From Pseudoduganella violacea (lineage in GTDB: Bacteria; Pseudomonadota; Gammaproteobacteria; Burkholderiales; Burkholderiaceae_D): a DNA stretch of 64,000 nt. Made by a program: the position numbers and the translations under genes. Numbering within the stretch: the stretch's first letter is position 1; the number at the start of each line of letters is the position of its first letter. The stretch covers positions 62,001 to 126,000 of the forward strand of contig NZ_JACHXD010000005.1 in assembly GCF_014191875.1 (NCBI RefSeq), written 5' to 3'. A model generated the notes under the pieces. It saw nothing but the letters and a program-made list of their open reading frames with translations. It was not told the DNA's origin and made no database searches. Shown one piece after another: positions 1-9,385 of the stretch.

Positions 1-527
1 TCGAAGGTCACGTTGCGCGCCGCCGGGTCGTTCACGTCGGGCGAAATCGAGGCGGTCTTCGGCGTCGGGCCAAAGGCGCCGCAGACGAAGCGCGGCTTGT
101 CCGGCGTGCTGTATTTGGCCGTCGCCGCGCGCGCCAGGCGCGCCGCTTCCACGTTCATCTCATAGGCCAGGTGGGCCATGTGATAGTCGTCCTGGGCGAT
201 GCCGGTGGCGCCGAAGGTATTGGTTTCGATCAGGTCGGCGCCGGCCGCCAGATAGCGCTCGTGGATTTCCTGGATGATGTGGGGCTGGGTCAGCGTCAGC
301 AGCTCGTTATTGCCTTTGACGAAAAGCTCGCGCGCGCCGCTGCCCGCGGGCGCGGCGAAATCGGCGAAGCGGCCGGCCGGGCCGCCACGGTAAGCCTGTT
401 CGTCCAGCTTGTACTGCTGGATGATGGTGCCCATCGCGCCGTCGAGGAACATGATGCGCTGGGACAGGATCTCGCGCAGCTGGGCTTCGGTTTTGGACAC
501 GGCGGCATGGCTTACGTTTTTAGTCAT
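1..527 (-). CDS. metH: Methionine synthase, homocysteine S-methyltransferase domain (3' end outside window)
   Basis: The visible 175 residues match the start of cobalamin-dependent methionine synthase. This domain transfers the cobalamin methyl group to homocysteine in methionine synthesis. Motifs seen are [11 protein letters not shown] near residue 27, [13 protein letters not shown] near residue 92 and [11 protein letters not shown] near residue 157, each closely resembling E. coli MetH. The zinc cysteines lie beyond the window. The ATG at 525-527 is the first in frame and follows a promoter with a perfect -10. In many Burkholderiales this domain is a separate roughly 350-residue protein followed by the rest of MetH, so full-length versus split cannot be decided here. 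Confidence 0.9.
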   Translation of the reverse strand, partial: MTKNVSHAAVSKTEAQLREILSQRIMFLDGAMGTIIQQYKLDEQAYRGGPAGRFADFAAPAGSGARELFVKGNNELLTLTQPHIIQEIHERYLAAGADLIETNTFGATGIAQDDYHMAHLAYEMNVEAARLARAATAKYSTPDKPRFVCGAFGPTPKTASISPDVNDPAARNVTF

Positions 528-584
528 TTGCTATTTTCCAAGGATAGGGCGGACGGCGGCGCAGCGGATTTCGCCGGGTCTAAA

Positions 585-608
585 ATTATACGGCATCGCA
601 CAAGATTG
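585..608 (-). promoter_or_regulatory. Sigma70-type promoter of metH
   Basis: A perfect TATAAT (minus strand, 585-590) lies about 58 bp before the metH ATG. The best -35 is weak (GAAACA with a 16-bp spacer). The implied leader is about 50 nt, too short for a SAH or cobalamin riboswitch. Confidence 0.5.
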
Positions 609-715
609 TTTCCCGCAAGCCGAGTAGGTGTGAAGGAAGTGCACAAATCCCGCCCCGGATCGCGGCTGGATTGCCGCGTGAGGAGGGGCGGGCTGCGCTG
701 CAGCCCGAGTCGCTG

Positions 716-745
716 GCGGGCCGCGCCATGCGCGGCGCGGCCCGC
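716..745. terminator. GC-rich hairpin after fmt
   Basis: A perfect 12-bp stem (GCGGGCCGCGCC) with a 6-nt loop stands 22 bp after the fmt stop on the minus strand. No T-run follows, so it may be a transcript-stabilising or inefficient terminator hairpin rather than a classic intrinsic terminator. Confidence 0.4.
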
Positions 746-766
746 AGGCATTAGGTGAAACGCAGA

Positions 767-1723
767 TTACGCGAAGCGCAGGCCGTCGAGCGGGAAGCCC
801 TTGATGAACTCGGCGGCGGGCAGGCGCTTGCCGCCGGGTTTTTGCAGCTCGGTCAGGCGCAGGGTACCGTTGCCGCAGGCGACGACGATGCCATGCGTGG
901 CGTCGGCGGCCAGCACCTGGCCCGGCGCGGCGCCGCTGTTCTGTTCGAGCAGTTCGGCGCCCCACAGCTTGATGGTGGTGCCGTTCACCGCCGCATGCGC
1001 GCCGGGGAAGGGATTGAAGGCGCGGATCTTGCGGCCGATGTCGCGCGCGGACTGGCTGAAATCGAGCGCGGCTTCTTCCTTGGCGATCTTGGCGGCGTAG
1101 GTCACGCCTTCTTCCGGCTGCGGCACGGCTTCGACCACGCCCTGTTCCATCTTGCGCAGCACCTTGACGATCATGTGCCCGCCCATGGCGGCCAGCTTGT
1201 CGTGCAGGGTGGCGGTGCTGTCTTGCGGGCCGATCGGGGTGCGCTCGATCAGCAGCATGGGGCCGGTGTCCAGGCCTTCTTCCATCTGCATGATGGTGAT
1301 GCCCGTTTCGGCGTCGCCCGTTTCGATGGCGCGGTGGATCGGCGCGGCGCCGCGCCAGCGCGGCAGCACGGAGCCGTGGATGTTCAGGCAGGGCTTGATG
1401 TCGAGCGTGGCGCGCGGCAGGATCAGGCCATAGGCGGCCACCACCATCACATCGTAATCGGTGCTCAGCAGGCGCGCGTGTGCGGCTTGCGCTTCGGCGG
1501 CGCGCTGCGGGTCCTTGCTGTCCATGCGCAGCGACAGCGGCTGCAGCACCTCGATGCCATGCTTGACGGCGTACTGCTTGACGGCGGAAGGCTGCAGCTG
1601 CAGGCCGCGGCCGGCGGGGCGGTCGGGCTGGGTCAGGACCAGGGGGATGTCGAAGCCTGCTTGGTGCAGGGATTGGAGGGCGACGGCCGCGAATTCGGGC
1701 GTGCCGGCAAAGATCACTTTCAT
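767..1723 (-). CDS. fmt: Methionyl-tRNA formyltransferase
   Basis: This enzyme formylates Met-tRNA(fMet) with 10-formyltetrahydrofolate to make the initiator tRNA. The 318 residues fit the family. The N-terminal Rossmann-type domain opens with [11 protein letters not shown]. The catalytic set appears as N114 and H116 in [17 protein letters not shown] and D152 in EGLDTGP. The C-terminal OB-like domain begins near residue 210, with [12 protein letters not shown] typical of it. It lies 73 bp downstream of def, the usual def-fmt pair, and is probably co-transcribed with it. Confidence 0.97.
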   Translation of the reverse strand: MKVIFAGTPEFAAVALQSLHQAGFDIPLVLTQPDRPAGRGLQLQPSAVKQYAVKHGIEVLQPLSLRMDSKDPQRAAEAQAAHARLLSTDYDVMVVAAYGLILPRATLDIKPCLNIHGSVLPRWRGAAPIHRAIETGDAETGITIMQMEEGLDTGPMLLIERTPIGPQDSTATLHDKLAAMGGHMIVKVLRKMEQGVVEAVPQPEEGVTYAAKIAKEEAALDFSQSARDIGRKIRAFNPFPGAHAAVNGTTIKLWGAELLEQNSGAAPGQVLAADATHGIVVACGNGTLRLTELQKPGGKRLPAAEFIKGFPLDGLRFA

Positions 1724-1796
1724 CGGACTTCCTCTTCTTGTTGTCGCAGGGGCGCCGGCCGGTGTCCCTGCTCTGCCATTGCTGGCTGCGGACGGC

Positions 1797-2339
1797 TTAG
1801 CGGCGGCCGCCCATGGCGCGCGGGCCGTATTCCTTGCCCATGGCGCGTTCTTCTTTCTGCAGTTTGGTCTTGATGCGGTTGCGTTTCAAGGGCGACAGGT
1901 ATTCGACGAAGACTTTGCCTTGCAGGTGGTCCATCTCGTGCTGGATGCAGACGGCTAGCAGCTCGTCGGCTTCGATCTCGAAGAATTCGCCCTTGACGTC
2001 CTGGGCGCGGACCTTGACGCGGGACGGACGCTCGACGCCGTCGTAAATGCCGGGCACGGACAGGCAGCCTTCTTCGTACACGTGCTTGTCTTCGCTGGCC
2101 CAGACCACTTCCGGGTTGATGAAGGCGGTCAGCTGGTCCTTGGTTTCGGAGATGTCGACGATGACCACGCGTTCGTGCACGTCCACCTGGGTGGCGGCCA
2201 GGCCGATGCCGGGCGCGTCGTACATGGTTTCGGCCATGTCCTCGACCAGCTTGGCCAAGCGGGCATCGAAGACGGTGACGGGCTTGGCGACCTTGTGCAG
2301 GCGCGGATCGGGATAGCGGAGGATATTCAGTTTCGACAT
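1797..2339 (-). CDS. def: Peptide deformylase
   Basis: This metalloenzyme removes the N-formyl group from nascent proteins, the step that follows the work of Fmt encoded downstream. All three family motifs are present: GIGLAATQ (44-51), EGCLS with metal ligand C92, and HEMDH with H134, E135 and H138. At 180 residues it is of normal length for a class I bacterial enzyme. It is divergent from the LysM gene across a 197-bp gap. No strong Shine-Dalgarno is visible before the ATG. Confidence 0.97.
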   Translation of the reverse strand: MSKLNILRYPDPRLHKVAKPVTVFDARLAKLVEDMAETMYDAPGIGLAATQVDVHERVVIVDISETKDQLTAFINPEVVWASEDKHVYEEGCLSVPGIYDGVERPSRVKVRAQDVKGEFFEIEADELLAVCIQHEMDHLQGKVFVEYLSPLKRNRIKTKLQKEERAMGKEYGPRAMGGRR

Positions 2340-2536
2340 TCGATAGGGCTTAATGGCTTGATAATAAAGTGCCGCGTACGGCGCAACAATCGCGGAAAGG
2401 CCGGCAGCGCCAAGGCTGGTGCTGTCTGGTTTCGCTTGCTAGTTCAGGGTTTTATGGGCAGAATTTGATTCAGTTCGGCAAGCATGTGCATGCGAGGCCG
2501 GCCTTCCGTCAGTGCTGCACTTCACGGAATCTTTTC

Positions 2537-3631
2537 ATGAAAAATTTTAGCACAGTCGGCGCGCGCCTGTTCGGCGCCGTCCTGATCTCCGGTGCCGTTG
2601 CGCTGCCGGCCCTGGCGCTGACGTGCGAATTCAAAGCCAACGCTCCCGAGCAGCACACCGTGGTGCGCGGCGACACGCTGTGGGATATTGCCGGCAAATT
2701 CCTCGATAAACCCTGGTGCTGGCCCCAGGTGTGGGGCATGAACCGCGAGGAAATCGCCAATCCGCACTGGATTTATCCGGGCCAGATCATCTACCTCGAC
2801 CGCGCCGCCGGCCGCCTGCGCCTGGGCAAGCCGCAGGATGGCGAGAGCAGCGGCGCGTCCGACTTCCGCCTCGCGCCCCAGTTGCGCACCGAAGGCCTGG
2901 GGCGCGACGCCGTGCCGTCGATTCCTTCCGGCGCCATCGAACCGTTCCTGAGCCAGCCCCTGATCATCGAGGAAGAGGAGCTGCAAGGGGCGCCGCGCAT
3001 CATCGGCGCGCACGAGGGCCGGGTCTTTATCGGCAAGGGCGACAAGGCCTATGTCAAAGGCGATTTGCGCGGCGGCACGGCCTTCCAGGTGTTCCGGCCC
3101 GGCAAACCGCTGAAGGACCCGCTGACCAAGCAGGTGGTGGGGCAGGAAGCGTTTTACCTGGGCACGCTGAAACTGGTGCGTGCGGCCGAGGCCGGCAGCG
3201 AGGTGCACACCTTTACCGTGTCCAGCGCCAAGGAGGAGATGGGCAAGGGCGATCTGCTGATGCAGACGCCGCCGGCGCCCATGCGCAATTACGTGCCGCA
3301 CGCGCCGGCCGTGGCGGTCGACGCCATGGTGCTGGCAGTGTATGGCGGCGTCACCCACGCGGGGCAAAACCAGATTGTCAGCATTAATCGCGGAAAGCTT
3401 GACGGACTCGAACTCGGCTCCGTTTTGCAGCTATACCATAGGGGACAGTCGGTCGACGATCCGGATGCCAGCCGCGGCTGGCTGAACCTGAAGCGGCCGC
3501 AGGTCAGGCTGCCGGACGAAGCCGTGGGCAGCCTGTTTATCTTCCGCGTGTTCAAGCATATTTCCTACGGCCTGATCATGCAGGTGACGGAACCGATCGT
3601 GGTGGGCGACGTCGCCAAAACGCCTGAGTGA
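2537..3631 (+). CDS. LysM-domain exported protein
   Basis: This is a predicted periplasmic or envelope protein of 364 residues. An N-terminal signal peptide (about 1-28, hydrophobic FGAVLISGAVALPALA) is followed by a LysM peptidoglycan-binding module at 40-88 (HTVVRGDTLWDIAGKFL ... PGQIIYL). The remaining 270 residues are a conserved C-terminal region of unknown function. The frame is open further upstream, but the ATG at 2537 gives the signal peptide, so I chose it. Its stop overlaps the possible GTG of dprA. LysM proteins beside dprA are common in betaproteobacteria. A role in cell-wall binding is inferred from the LysM domain only. Confidence 0.88.
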   Translation: MKNFSTVGARLFGAVLISGAVALPALALTCEFKANAPEQHTVVRGDTLWDIAGKFLDKPWCWPQVWGMNREEIANPHWIYPGQIIYLDRAAGRLRLGKPQDGESSGASDFRLAPQLRTEGLGRDAVPSIPSGAIEPFLSQPLIIEEEELQGAPRIIGAHEGRVFIGKGDKAYVKGDLRGGTAFQVFRPGKPLKDPLTKQVVGQEAFYLGTLKLVRAAEAGSEVHTFTVSSAKEEMGKGDLLMQTPPAPMRNYVPHAPAVAVDAMVLAVYGGVTHAGQNQIVSINRGKLDGLELGSVLQLYHRGQSVDDPDASRGWLNLKRPQVRLPDEAVGSLFIFRVFKHISYGLIMQVTEPIVVGDVAKTPE

Positions 3632-3639
3632 GGTTCGCC

Positions 3640-4995
3640 GTGCAAGTCACGGATTCCCCTGTTGCCGCCAGCCTGGACTACGCGTCCCTGGCGGCTTGGC
3701 TGCGCCTAGAGCAGACATCGGGCCTGGGCCGCGTCAGCGCCCGCACCCTGCTCGACAGCTATGGCAGCCCGCAAGCCTTGTTCGCTGCCGCCGAGGCTGG
3801 CGGTGCAGCGGGCAATACCGTCATCCCCGATGGCGCCCTTGCCGAGCCAGCCCGCGCCCAGCCGCCCGCAGCGGCAGTGCTGTTGAGCGACGGCGACGCG
3901 GCCGACGCGGCAGCGTTTCCGCCCAGCCGCGAGAGCCGGGTGCCGGAGCAGGCGCCGGCGCGCTTGACGGCGCGCCAGGCGCAAGCGCTGGCCGCGCCGG
4001 TCTCGGCCGAATTGCAGCGGCTCAGCGAAGCGACCTGGGCCTGGCTGCAGGAGCCGGGCAACCGCGTGCTGAGCTTGCACGATCCGGCGTATCCGCCCTT
4101 GTTGCTGCAGATTGCTGATCCGCCATTGTTGTTGTACGTAAAAGGGCGCGTCGAGCTATTGCAGGCGCCGGCCGTGGCCATCGTCGGCAGCCGCAATGCC
4201 TCGCTGCAGGGCGAGGCCAATGCCCAGCGCTTCGCGCAGGCGCTGTCGGCGGCCGGCCTGGGCATCGTCTCGGGGCTGGCCCTGGGCATCGATGCCGCTG
4301 CCCACCGCGGCGGTCTGGCGGGCGCCGCGTCGACGATCGCCGTGATCGCCACCGGGGCCGACCGCATCTATCCGCGCCGCAATGCCGCGCTGGCGCGCCA
4401 GATCGCCGAACAGGGCTGCCTGCTCAGCGAATTCGCGCTCGGCACGCCGCCGCGCGACCACCACTTCCCGCGCCGCAACCGCATCATCAGCGGTCTGGCG
4501 CGCGGCGTGCTGGTGGTGGAGGCGGCCGAGCGTTCCGGTTCGCTGATCACGGCGCGCCAAGCTTTAGTCCAGAACCGCGACGTGTTCGCCATTCCCGGCT
4601 CCATCCATTCGCCGCTGAGCAAGGGCTGCCATATATTAATTAGAGAGGGCGCCAAGCTGGTCGATACGGTCGAGCATGTGCTGGAGGAACTAGGCTGGGA
4701 GGCAAGCTTGCCGGAATGTTCAGCCGCGCCGCTGGCCGGCCACGCGGCCGCCGATCCCGCCGTGGATACAAGCGCTCATGCCGCTGCGGCGGCGGTTGTG
4801 GCGGCGCCGCCTCAATGGAGCGCTTGCGCCGACCGTCTGCTGGCCGCGCTGGGGCATGATCCCTTGCCGGCCGGGGCGCTGGCGGCGCGCCTGCAGCTTG
4901 CCACTAGCATGGTGCAAGTGCATTTGCTGGCGCTGGAACTGGCTGGCGCGGTCGAACGTCTGCCGGGCGGCGCCTTCCGCCGGCTGGCCGGCTGA
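3640..4995 (+). CDS. dprA: DNA-processing protein DprA
   Basis: DprA loads RecA on incoming single-stranded DNA during natural transformation. The Rossmann-like core is clear: AIVGSRNAS, GLGIVSGLALGIDAAAH, PRRNRIISGLA and EAAERSGSLITARQAL. A C-terminal winged-helix (DprA_WH) follows from about residue 390. About 70 Ala/Pro-rich residues are inserted between the N-terminal helix-hairpin region and the core, making it about 451 residues against roughly 370 usual. The start is uncertain. GTG at 3640 has a GAGTGAGG Shine-Dalgarno 6 bp upstream. GTG at 3628 overlaps the LysM stop and would add four residues. Confidence 0.93.
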   Translation: MQVTDSPVAASLDYASLAAWLRLEQTSGLGRVSARTLLDSYGSPQALFAAAEAGGAAGNTVIPDGALAEPARAQPPAAAVLLSDGDAADAAAFPPSRESRVPEQAPARLTARQAQALAAPVSAELQRLSEATWAWLQEPGNRVLSLHDPAYPPLLLQIADPPLLLYVKGRVELLQAPAVAIVGSRNASLQGEANAQRFAQALSAAGLGIVSGLALGIDAAAHRGGLAGAASTIAVIATGADRIYPRRNAALARQIAEQGCLLSEFALGTPPRDHHFPRRNRIISGLARGVLVVEAAERSGSLITARQALVQNRDVFAIPGSIHSPLSKGCHILIREGAKLVDTVEHVLEELGWEASLPECSAAPLAGHAAADPAVDTSAHAAAAAVVAAPPQWSACADRLLAALGHDPLPAGALAARLQLATSMVQVHLLALELAGAVERLPGGAFRRLAG

Positions 4996-5049
4996 GCACG
5001 AAACGCGCGGGGCTTGTGCGCCGCCATTTGATGCTGATAGAGTAGCGTC

Positions 5050-5514
5050 ATGTTCGACATCCTTGTTTATCTCTACGAGACTTATTACCGCCCCGAGGCC
5101 TGTCCGGAACCGGCCGCCTTGGCGCGCAAGCTGTCGGCCGTCGGTTTCGACGATGTGGAGATTTCCGAGGCCCTGGTCTGGCTCACCGACCTGACCGCGA
5201 TGGCGGGCATCGAGCATTCCCTGACGGCGGCCTCGACCGGCACGCGCTTCTATGTGATGCAGGAACAGGATGCGCTGGGCGCACCGGCCATCGGCTTCAT
5301 CCAGTTCCTGGAAAGCGCCAAGGTCTTGACTCCCTTGCAACGCGAAATCGTGGTCGAACGCGCGCTGGCGCTGGACGAGTCGCCGGTGTCGCTGGGCAAG
5401 CTGAAGATCATCGTGCTGATGCTGCTGTGGAGCCAGGGCAAGGAACCGGACGCGCTGATGTTCGACGACCTGTTCGGTTCGGACGAAGACCAGGCGCCGC
5501 GCCAGCTGCACTGA
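5050..5514 (+). CDS. smg: Smg family protein (DUF494)
   Basis: This 154-residue cytoplasmic protein starts [13 protein letters not shown], the signature of the Smg/DUF494 family. The family is usually found between dprA and topA or topB, and its biochemical role is not established. It is acidic and largely helical, with [14 protein letters not shown] near residue 97. It lies 54 bp after dprA and probably shares its transcript. The symbol follows the E. coli family name only. Confidence 0.9.
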   Translation: MFDILVYLYETYYRPEACPEPAALARKLSAVGFDDVEISEALVWLTDLTAMAGIEHSLTAASTGTRFYVMQEQDALGAPAIGFIQFLESAKVLTPLQREIVVERALALDESPVSLGKLKIIVLMLLWSQGKEPDALMFDDLFGSDEDQAPRQLH

Positions 5515-5772
5515 AAACACCGTCGGCGCCACAGGATTTGCCTGGCGCCCGCCAATTCCGTAACATTTAAAACACGGCGCCGCCAGCCGCAGTCCCGTGC
5601 CGGCGCCGCCAGGCCGGCGGTGCTTGCCGAGGGCGCGCCGGCGCGCTTATCATGGTCGCCTTGATAATAGTGCAAGCTTGATAGCGCCGTAGAAAATTTC
5701 GGCAAAGCGGCAATGCCATGTATCATGCGCGTGCCGTAAATCCAAACCCAGCCCTTACGAGAACAAAAAAAC

Positions 5773-8451
5773 ATGAGTAAAACCCTCATCATCGCCGAGA
5801 AGCCTTCTGTCGCGAACGACATCGCGAAGTCGCTTGGCGGCTTTACCAAGCACGATGAGTACTTCGAATCCGACGAGTATGTGCTGTCCTCGGCGGTTGG
5901 CCATTTGCTGGAAATCGCCGTGCCGGAAGAGCACGACGTCAAGCGCGGCAAATGGAGCTTTACCCATCTGCCGATGATCCCGCCGTACTTCGCGCTGAAC
6001 CCGATCGCCAAGACGGAAAGCCGGCTCAAGGTACTGAACAAGCTGATCAAGCGCAAGGATGTCACCGGCCTGATCAACGCATGCGACGCGGGGCGCGAGG
6101 GCGAGCTGATTTTCCGCCTGATCGCGCAAAACGCGAAGGCCAAGCAGCCGATCCAGCGCCTGTGGCTGCAATCGATGACGCCGACCGCCATCCGCGACGG
6201 CTTCGCCCACCTGCGCTCGGACGAGGAAATGCTGCCGCTGGCCGACGCCGCGCGCTGCCGCTCGGAGGCGGACTGGCTGATCGGCATCAACGGCACGCGC
6301 GCCATGACGGCGTTCAACTCGAAAGAGGGCGGCTTCTACCTGACGACGGTGGGCCGGGTGCAGACGCCGACCCTGTCCATCGTGGTCGAGCGCGAAGAGA
6401 AGATCAAGAAATTCGTGGCGCGCGACTACTGGGAAGTGCGTGCCGAATTCGTTTGCGCGGCCGGCATCTACGAGGGCCGCTGGCTGGACGACAAGTTCAA
6501 GAAAGACGAGACCGATCCCGAGAAGCGCGCCGAGCGCCTGTGGAGCAAGGCGGCCGCCGACTCCATCGCCACCGCCTGCCGCGGCAAGCCCGGCATCGTC
6601 AGCGAGGAATCGAAGCCGACCACCTCGATGGCGCCGGCCCTGTTCGACCTGACCAGCCTGCAGCGCGAGGCCAACGGCCGCTTCGGCTTCTCGGCCAAGA
6701 ACACCCTGGGCCTGGCCCAGGCGCTGTACGAGAAGCACAAGGTGCTGACCTACCCGCGTACCGATTCGCGCCACCTGCCGGAAGACTATCTGCCGACCGT
6801 CAAGCAGACGCTGGAAACGGTGATGCAGAACAATAACTACCACCAGTTCGCCAAGCAGATCCTGGACAAGGGCTGGCTCAAGCCGAACAAGCGCATCTTC
6901 GACAACACGAAGATTTCCGACCACTTTGCGATCATCCCGACCGGCATCGCGCCGAAGGGCTTGTCCGAGCCGGAACAGAAGCTGTACGACCTGGTAACGC
7001 GCCGCTTCATGGCCGTGTTCTTCCCGGCCGCCGAATTCCAGGTCACCACCCGTTTTACCGAAGTCTCGGGCCACAAGTTCAAGACCGAGGGCAAGGTCAT
7101 GACGAACCCGGGCTGGCTGGCCGTGTACGGCAAGGATGTCGCCAGCGAGAACGACAAGGAAGGCGGCGGCAACCTGGTGCCGGTGGCCAAGGGCGAGAAG
7201 GTGCAGACCGAGAAAGTCACGGCCAATGGCCTGGTGACCAAGCCGCCGGCGCGCTATTCGGAAGCGACCCTGCTGTCGGCCATGGAAGGCGCGGGCAAGC
7301 TGGTCGACTCCGACGAGCTGCGCGATGCGATGGCCGGCAAGGGCCTGGGCACGCCGGCGACGCGCGCGGCCATCATCGAAGGCCTGCTGACCGAGAAATA
7401 CCTGCTGCGCGAAGGCCGCGAGTTGATGCCGACGGCCAAGGCCTTCCAGCTGATGACCTTGCTGCGCGGCCTGGGCGTAAACGAGCTGACCGCGCCCGAG
7501 CTGACCGGCGAATGGGAATACAAGCTGTCGCAGATGGAAAAGGGCCGCATCTCGCGTGAAGAGTTCATGCGCGAAATCGCCCAGATGACCCAGATCATCG
7601 TCAAGCGCGCCAAGGAATACGATAACGACACGATCCCCGGCGACTACGCGACCCTGCACACGCCTTGCCCGAACTGCGGCGGCGTGGTCAAGGAAAACTA
7701 CCGCCGCTTCGGCTGCACCAAGTGCGAATTCTCGATGAGCAAAACGCCGGGCAGCCGCCAGTTCGAGATCGCCGAGGTGGAGGAGCTGCTGAAGGAACGC
7801 ACCATCGGCCCGCTGCAAGGCTTCCGCTCGAAGATGGGGCGTCCGTTCGCCGCCATCCTGCGCATCGTGCGCGACGAAGAAATCAAGAACTTCAAGCTGG
7901 AGTTCGACTTCGGCCAGAACGATGAGGAAGGCGAAGACGGCGAGGGCGTCGATTTCAGCGAGCAGACCCCGCTCGGCCCTTGTCCGAAGTGCGAAGGCAA
8001 GGTCTATGAAATGGGCCTGGCCTATGTGTGCGAGCACACCGTGGCCAAGCCCAAGACTTGCGATTTCCGCAGCGGCCGCATCATCCTGCAGCAGGAAATC
8101 CTGCCCGAGCAGATGGCCAAGCTGCTCAACGACGGCAAGACCGACCTGCTGCCCGGCTTCATCTCGCAGCGCACGCGCCGTCCGTTCAAGGCCTTCCTGG
8201 TACGGGGCAAGGACGGCAAGATCAGCTTCGAGTTCGAAGAGCGCAAGGCCAAAGCGCCCGCCAAGGGCAAGGCCGCCGCCGCTGAGGACGGGGCGGAAGG
8301 CGCCGCCGAAGCCGCGCCAGCCAAGAAGCCCGCCGTGAAGAAAGCCGCCGCCGCGAAAACCACGGCCGCCAAAACCACGGCCGCCAAGCCGGCAGCGAAA
8401 AAGGCGCCAGCCAAAAAAGCCGCCGCCAAAAAGACCGTCGCCGCCAGCTAA
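5773..8451 (+). CDS. topB: DNA topoisomerase III
   Basis: This type IA topoisomerase decatenates and relaxes DNA by single-strand passage. The TOPRIM domain is at the N-terminus (TLIIAEKPSVA, DAGREGELIF near residue 112). The catalytic tyrosine is Y327 in TYPRTDSRHLP. Two zinc-finger-like C-terminal modules start near residues 633 (CPNCGG, CTKCEF) and 736 (CPKCEG). The last 75 residues are a Lys/Ala/Pro tail (repeats of AKKAPAKKAA) resembling histone H1-like tails. At 892 residues it is longer than E. coli TopB (653). Terminator at 8471-8500. Confidence 0.95.
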   Translation: MSKTLIIAEKPSVANDIAKSLGGFTKHDEYFESDEYVLSSAVGHLLEIAVPEEHDVKRGKWSFTHLPMIPPYFALNPIAKTESRLKVLNKLIKRKDVTGLINACDAGREGELIFRLIAQNAKAKQPIQRLWLQSMTPTAIRDGFAHLRSDEEMLPLADAARCRSEADWLIGINGTRAMTAFNSKEGGFYLTTVGRVQTPTLSIVVEREEKIKKFVARDYWEVRAEFVCAAGIYEGRWLDDKFKKDETDPEKRAERLWSKAAADSIATACRGKPGIVSEESKPTTSMAPALFDLTSLQREANGRFGFSAKNTLGLAQALYEKHKVLTYPRTDSRHLPEDYLPTVKQTLETVMQNNNYHQFAKQILDKGWLKPNKRIFDNTKISDHFAIIPTGIAPKGLSEPEQKLYDLVTRRFMAVFFPAAEFQVTTRFTEVSGHKFKTEGKVMTNPGWLAVYGKDVASENDKEGGGNLVPVAKGEKVQTEKVTANGLVTKPPARYSEATLLSAMEGAGKLVDSDELRDAMAGKGLGTPATRAAIIEGLLTEKYLLREGRELMPTAKAFQLMTLLRGLGVNELTAPELTGEWEYKLSQMEKGRISREEFMREIAQMTQIIVKRAKEYDNDTIPGDYATLHTPCPNCGGVVKENYRRFGCTKCEFSMSKTPGSRQFEIAEVEELLKERTIGPLQGFRSKMGRPFAAILRIVRDEEIKNFKLEFDFGQNDEEGEDGEGVDFSEQTPLGPCPKCEGKVYEMGLAYVCEHTVAKPKTCDFRSGRIILQQEILPEQMAKLLNDGKTDLLPGFISQRTRRPFKAFLVRGKDGKISFEFEERKAKAPAKGKAAAAEDGAEGAAEAAPAKKPAVKKAAAAKTTAAKTTAAKPAAKKAPAKKAAAKKTVAAS

Positions 8452-8470
8452 AGGCATCGCAGCAGCAAGC

Positions 8471-8500
8471 AAAACGGGACCTTCGCGGTCCCGTTTTTTT
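8471..8500 (+). terminator. Intrinsic terminator of topB
   Basis: The stem AACGGGACC / GGTCCCGTT closes a TTCGC-type loop and runs into seven T residues, 20 bp after the topB stop. Confidence 0.92.
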
Positions 8501-8600
8501 ATGCCACCGCGCGGGCGGCTTTCGGCGAAGAGCTGCTGATGTTGCTCACTGTAGTATAGGCCGCGCCCGCAGGTTTTGAGCTGGGTCGGATGGAGACGCT

Positions 8601-9290
8601 TTAGCGCAGGTCGTCGGTGTAGTAGTAGACGGTGCCGAGGATGGCTTTGCGCGGCAGGCCGAGGGCGCCGGCGAGGGCGGCGGGGCTGGGCTCGCCCAGG
8701 TGGGGCTTGGCGACGTTGACGCGCACCGGGCGCGCTTCGCTGTCGCTGCGGTAAGCCACGATGTGGTCGAAGTCGGGGCGGCTGTCGATTTCCTTGACGA
8801 GGAAGCGTTGCCGTCCTTCGCCGATGCGCACATAGCTGGCGACCGGGTTGACGCGCACGGCCGGCGCGAGCTGGCGGTACATCAATACCTTGTCGACCAC
8901 GAGCGTGACGTCGCTGTACTGGACCTTGCCGTCGTGCTCGAAATGGCCGAGTACGAGGTCGGCCTTGAAGTGGCGCAGCGGCGTCGGCGAATTCGGCGCC
9001 AGGCGGTCCAGCTCGAACTTTTCGGGATCGATGGTCCATAGCATGGGCTTGCCTTCGAGGCGGTTGCGCAGGGTGGCGTCGAGGCCGGCATCGGCGACGT
9101 GGAACTGGATGATGAGCTGGTAGTCGTGCGGGCCGTGGAACATCGGCAGGTGCGAGGCGTACAAGCCGTCATGGTTGCCGAACAGGGCCATGCCATGGGT
9201 GCCGAAGGTGGCCGGGGCGGCCAGGGCCGGGGCGGCCAGCAGCCAGCCGATCAGGATGGCGCCCAGGCGCCGGCGTGTCACTTGCATCAT
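8601..9290 (-). CDS. Exported protein of unknown function
   Basis: I do not recognise this protein. It has about 229 residues starting at ATG 9290 (MMQVTRRRLGAILIG...), with a signal peptide ending near ALAAPA. The mature part has GTHGMALFGNHDGLYASHLPMFHGPHDYQ near the N-terminus, rich in His and Asp, which could bind a metal. No transmembrane segment is seen after the signal. It is divergently transcribed from the LysR gene across 95 bp and may be its target. The frame extends ten codons further upstream, but that would displace the signal peptide. Confidence 0.75.
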   Translation of the reverse strand: MMQVTRRRLGAILIGWLLAAPALAAPATFGTHGMALFGNHDGLYASHLPMFHGPHDYQLIIQFHVADAGLDATLRNRLEGKPMLWTIDPEKFELDRLAPNSPTPLRHFKADLVLGHFEHDGKVQYSDVTLVVDKVLMYRQLAPAVRVNPVASYVRIGEGRQRFLVKEIDSRPDFDHIVAYRSDSEARPVRVNVAKPHLGEPSPAALAGALGLPRKAILGTVYYYTDDLR

Positions 9291-9385
9291 GCTTCTAAGG
9301 GTTTTACGTATAGGGCACATGGTATGCTGCGCTTGCTGTCGCGTAAATCAATTTAATTTCAATCACTGTATCCAAACAGGAAACG

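Noticed and set aside
528..766. SAH or cobalamin riboswitch before metH
   Set aside because: I searched the minus-strand leader for the SAH aptamer core and a B12 box. The promoter at 585-590 leaves only about 50 nt of leader, and the GC-rich hairpins upstream lie outside it.
5755..9039. Very long minus-strand open frame opposite topB (over 1000 codons)
   Set aside because: Its translation is a shadow of the GC-rich topB codons: low-complexity, rich in Arg, Gly and His, with no family motif. topB has full domain support.
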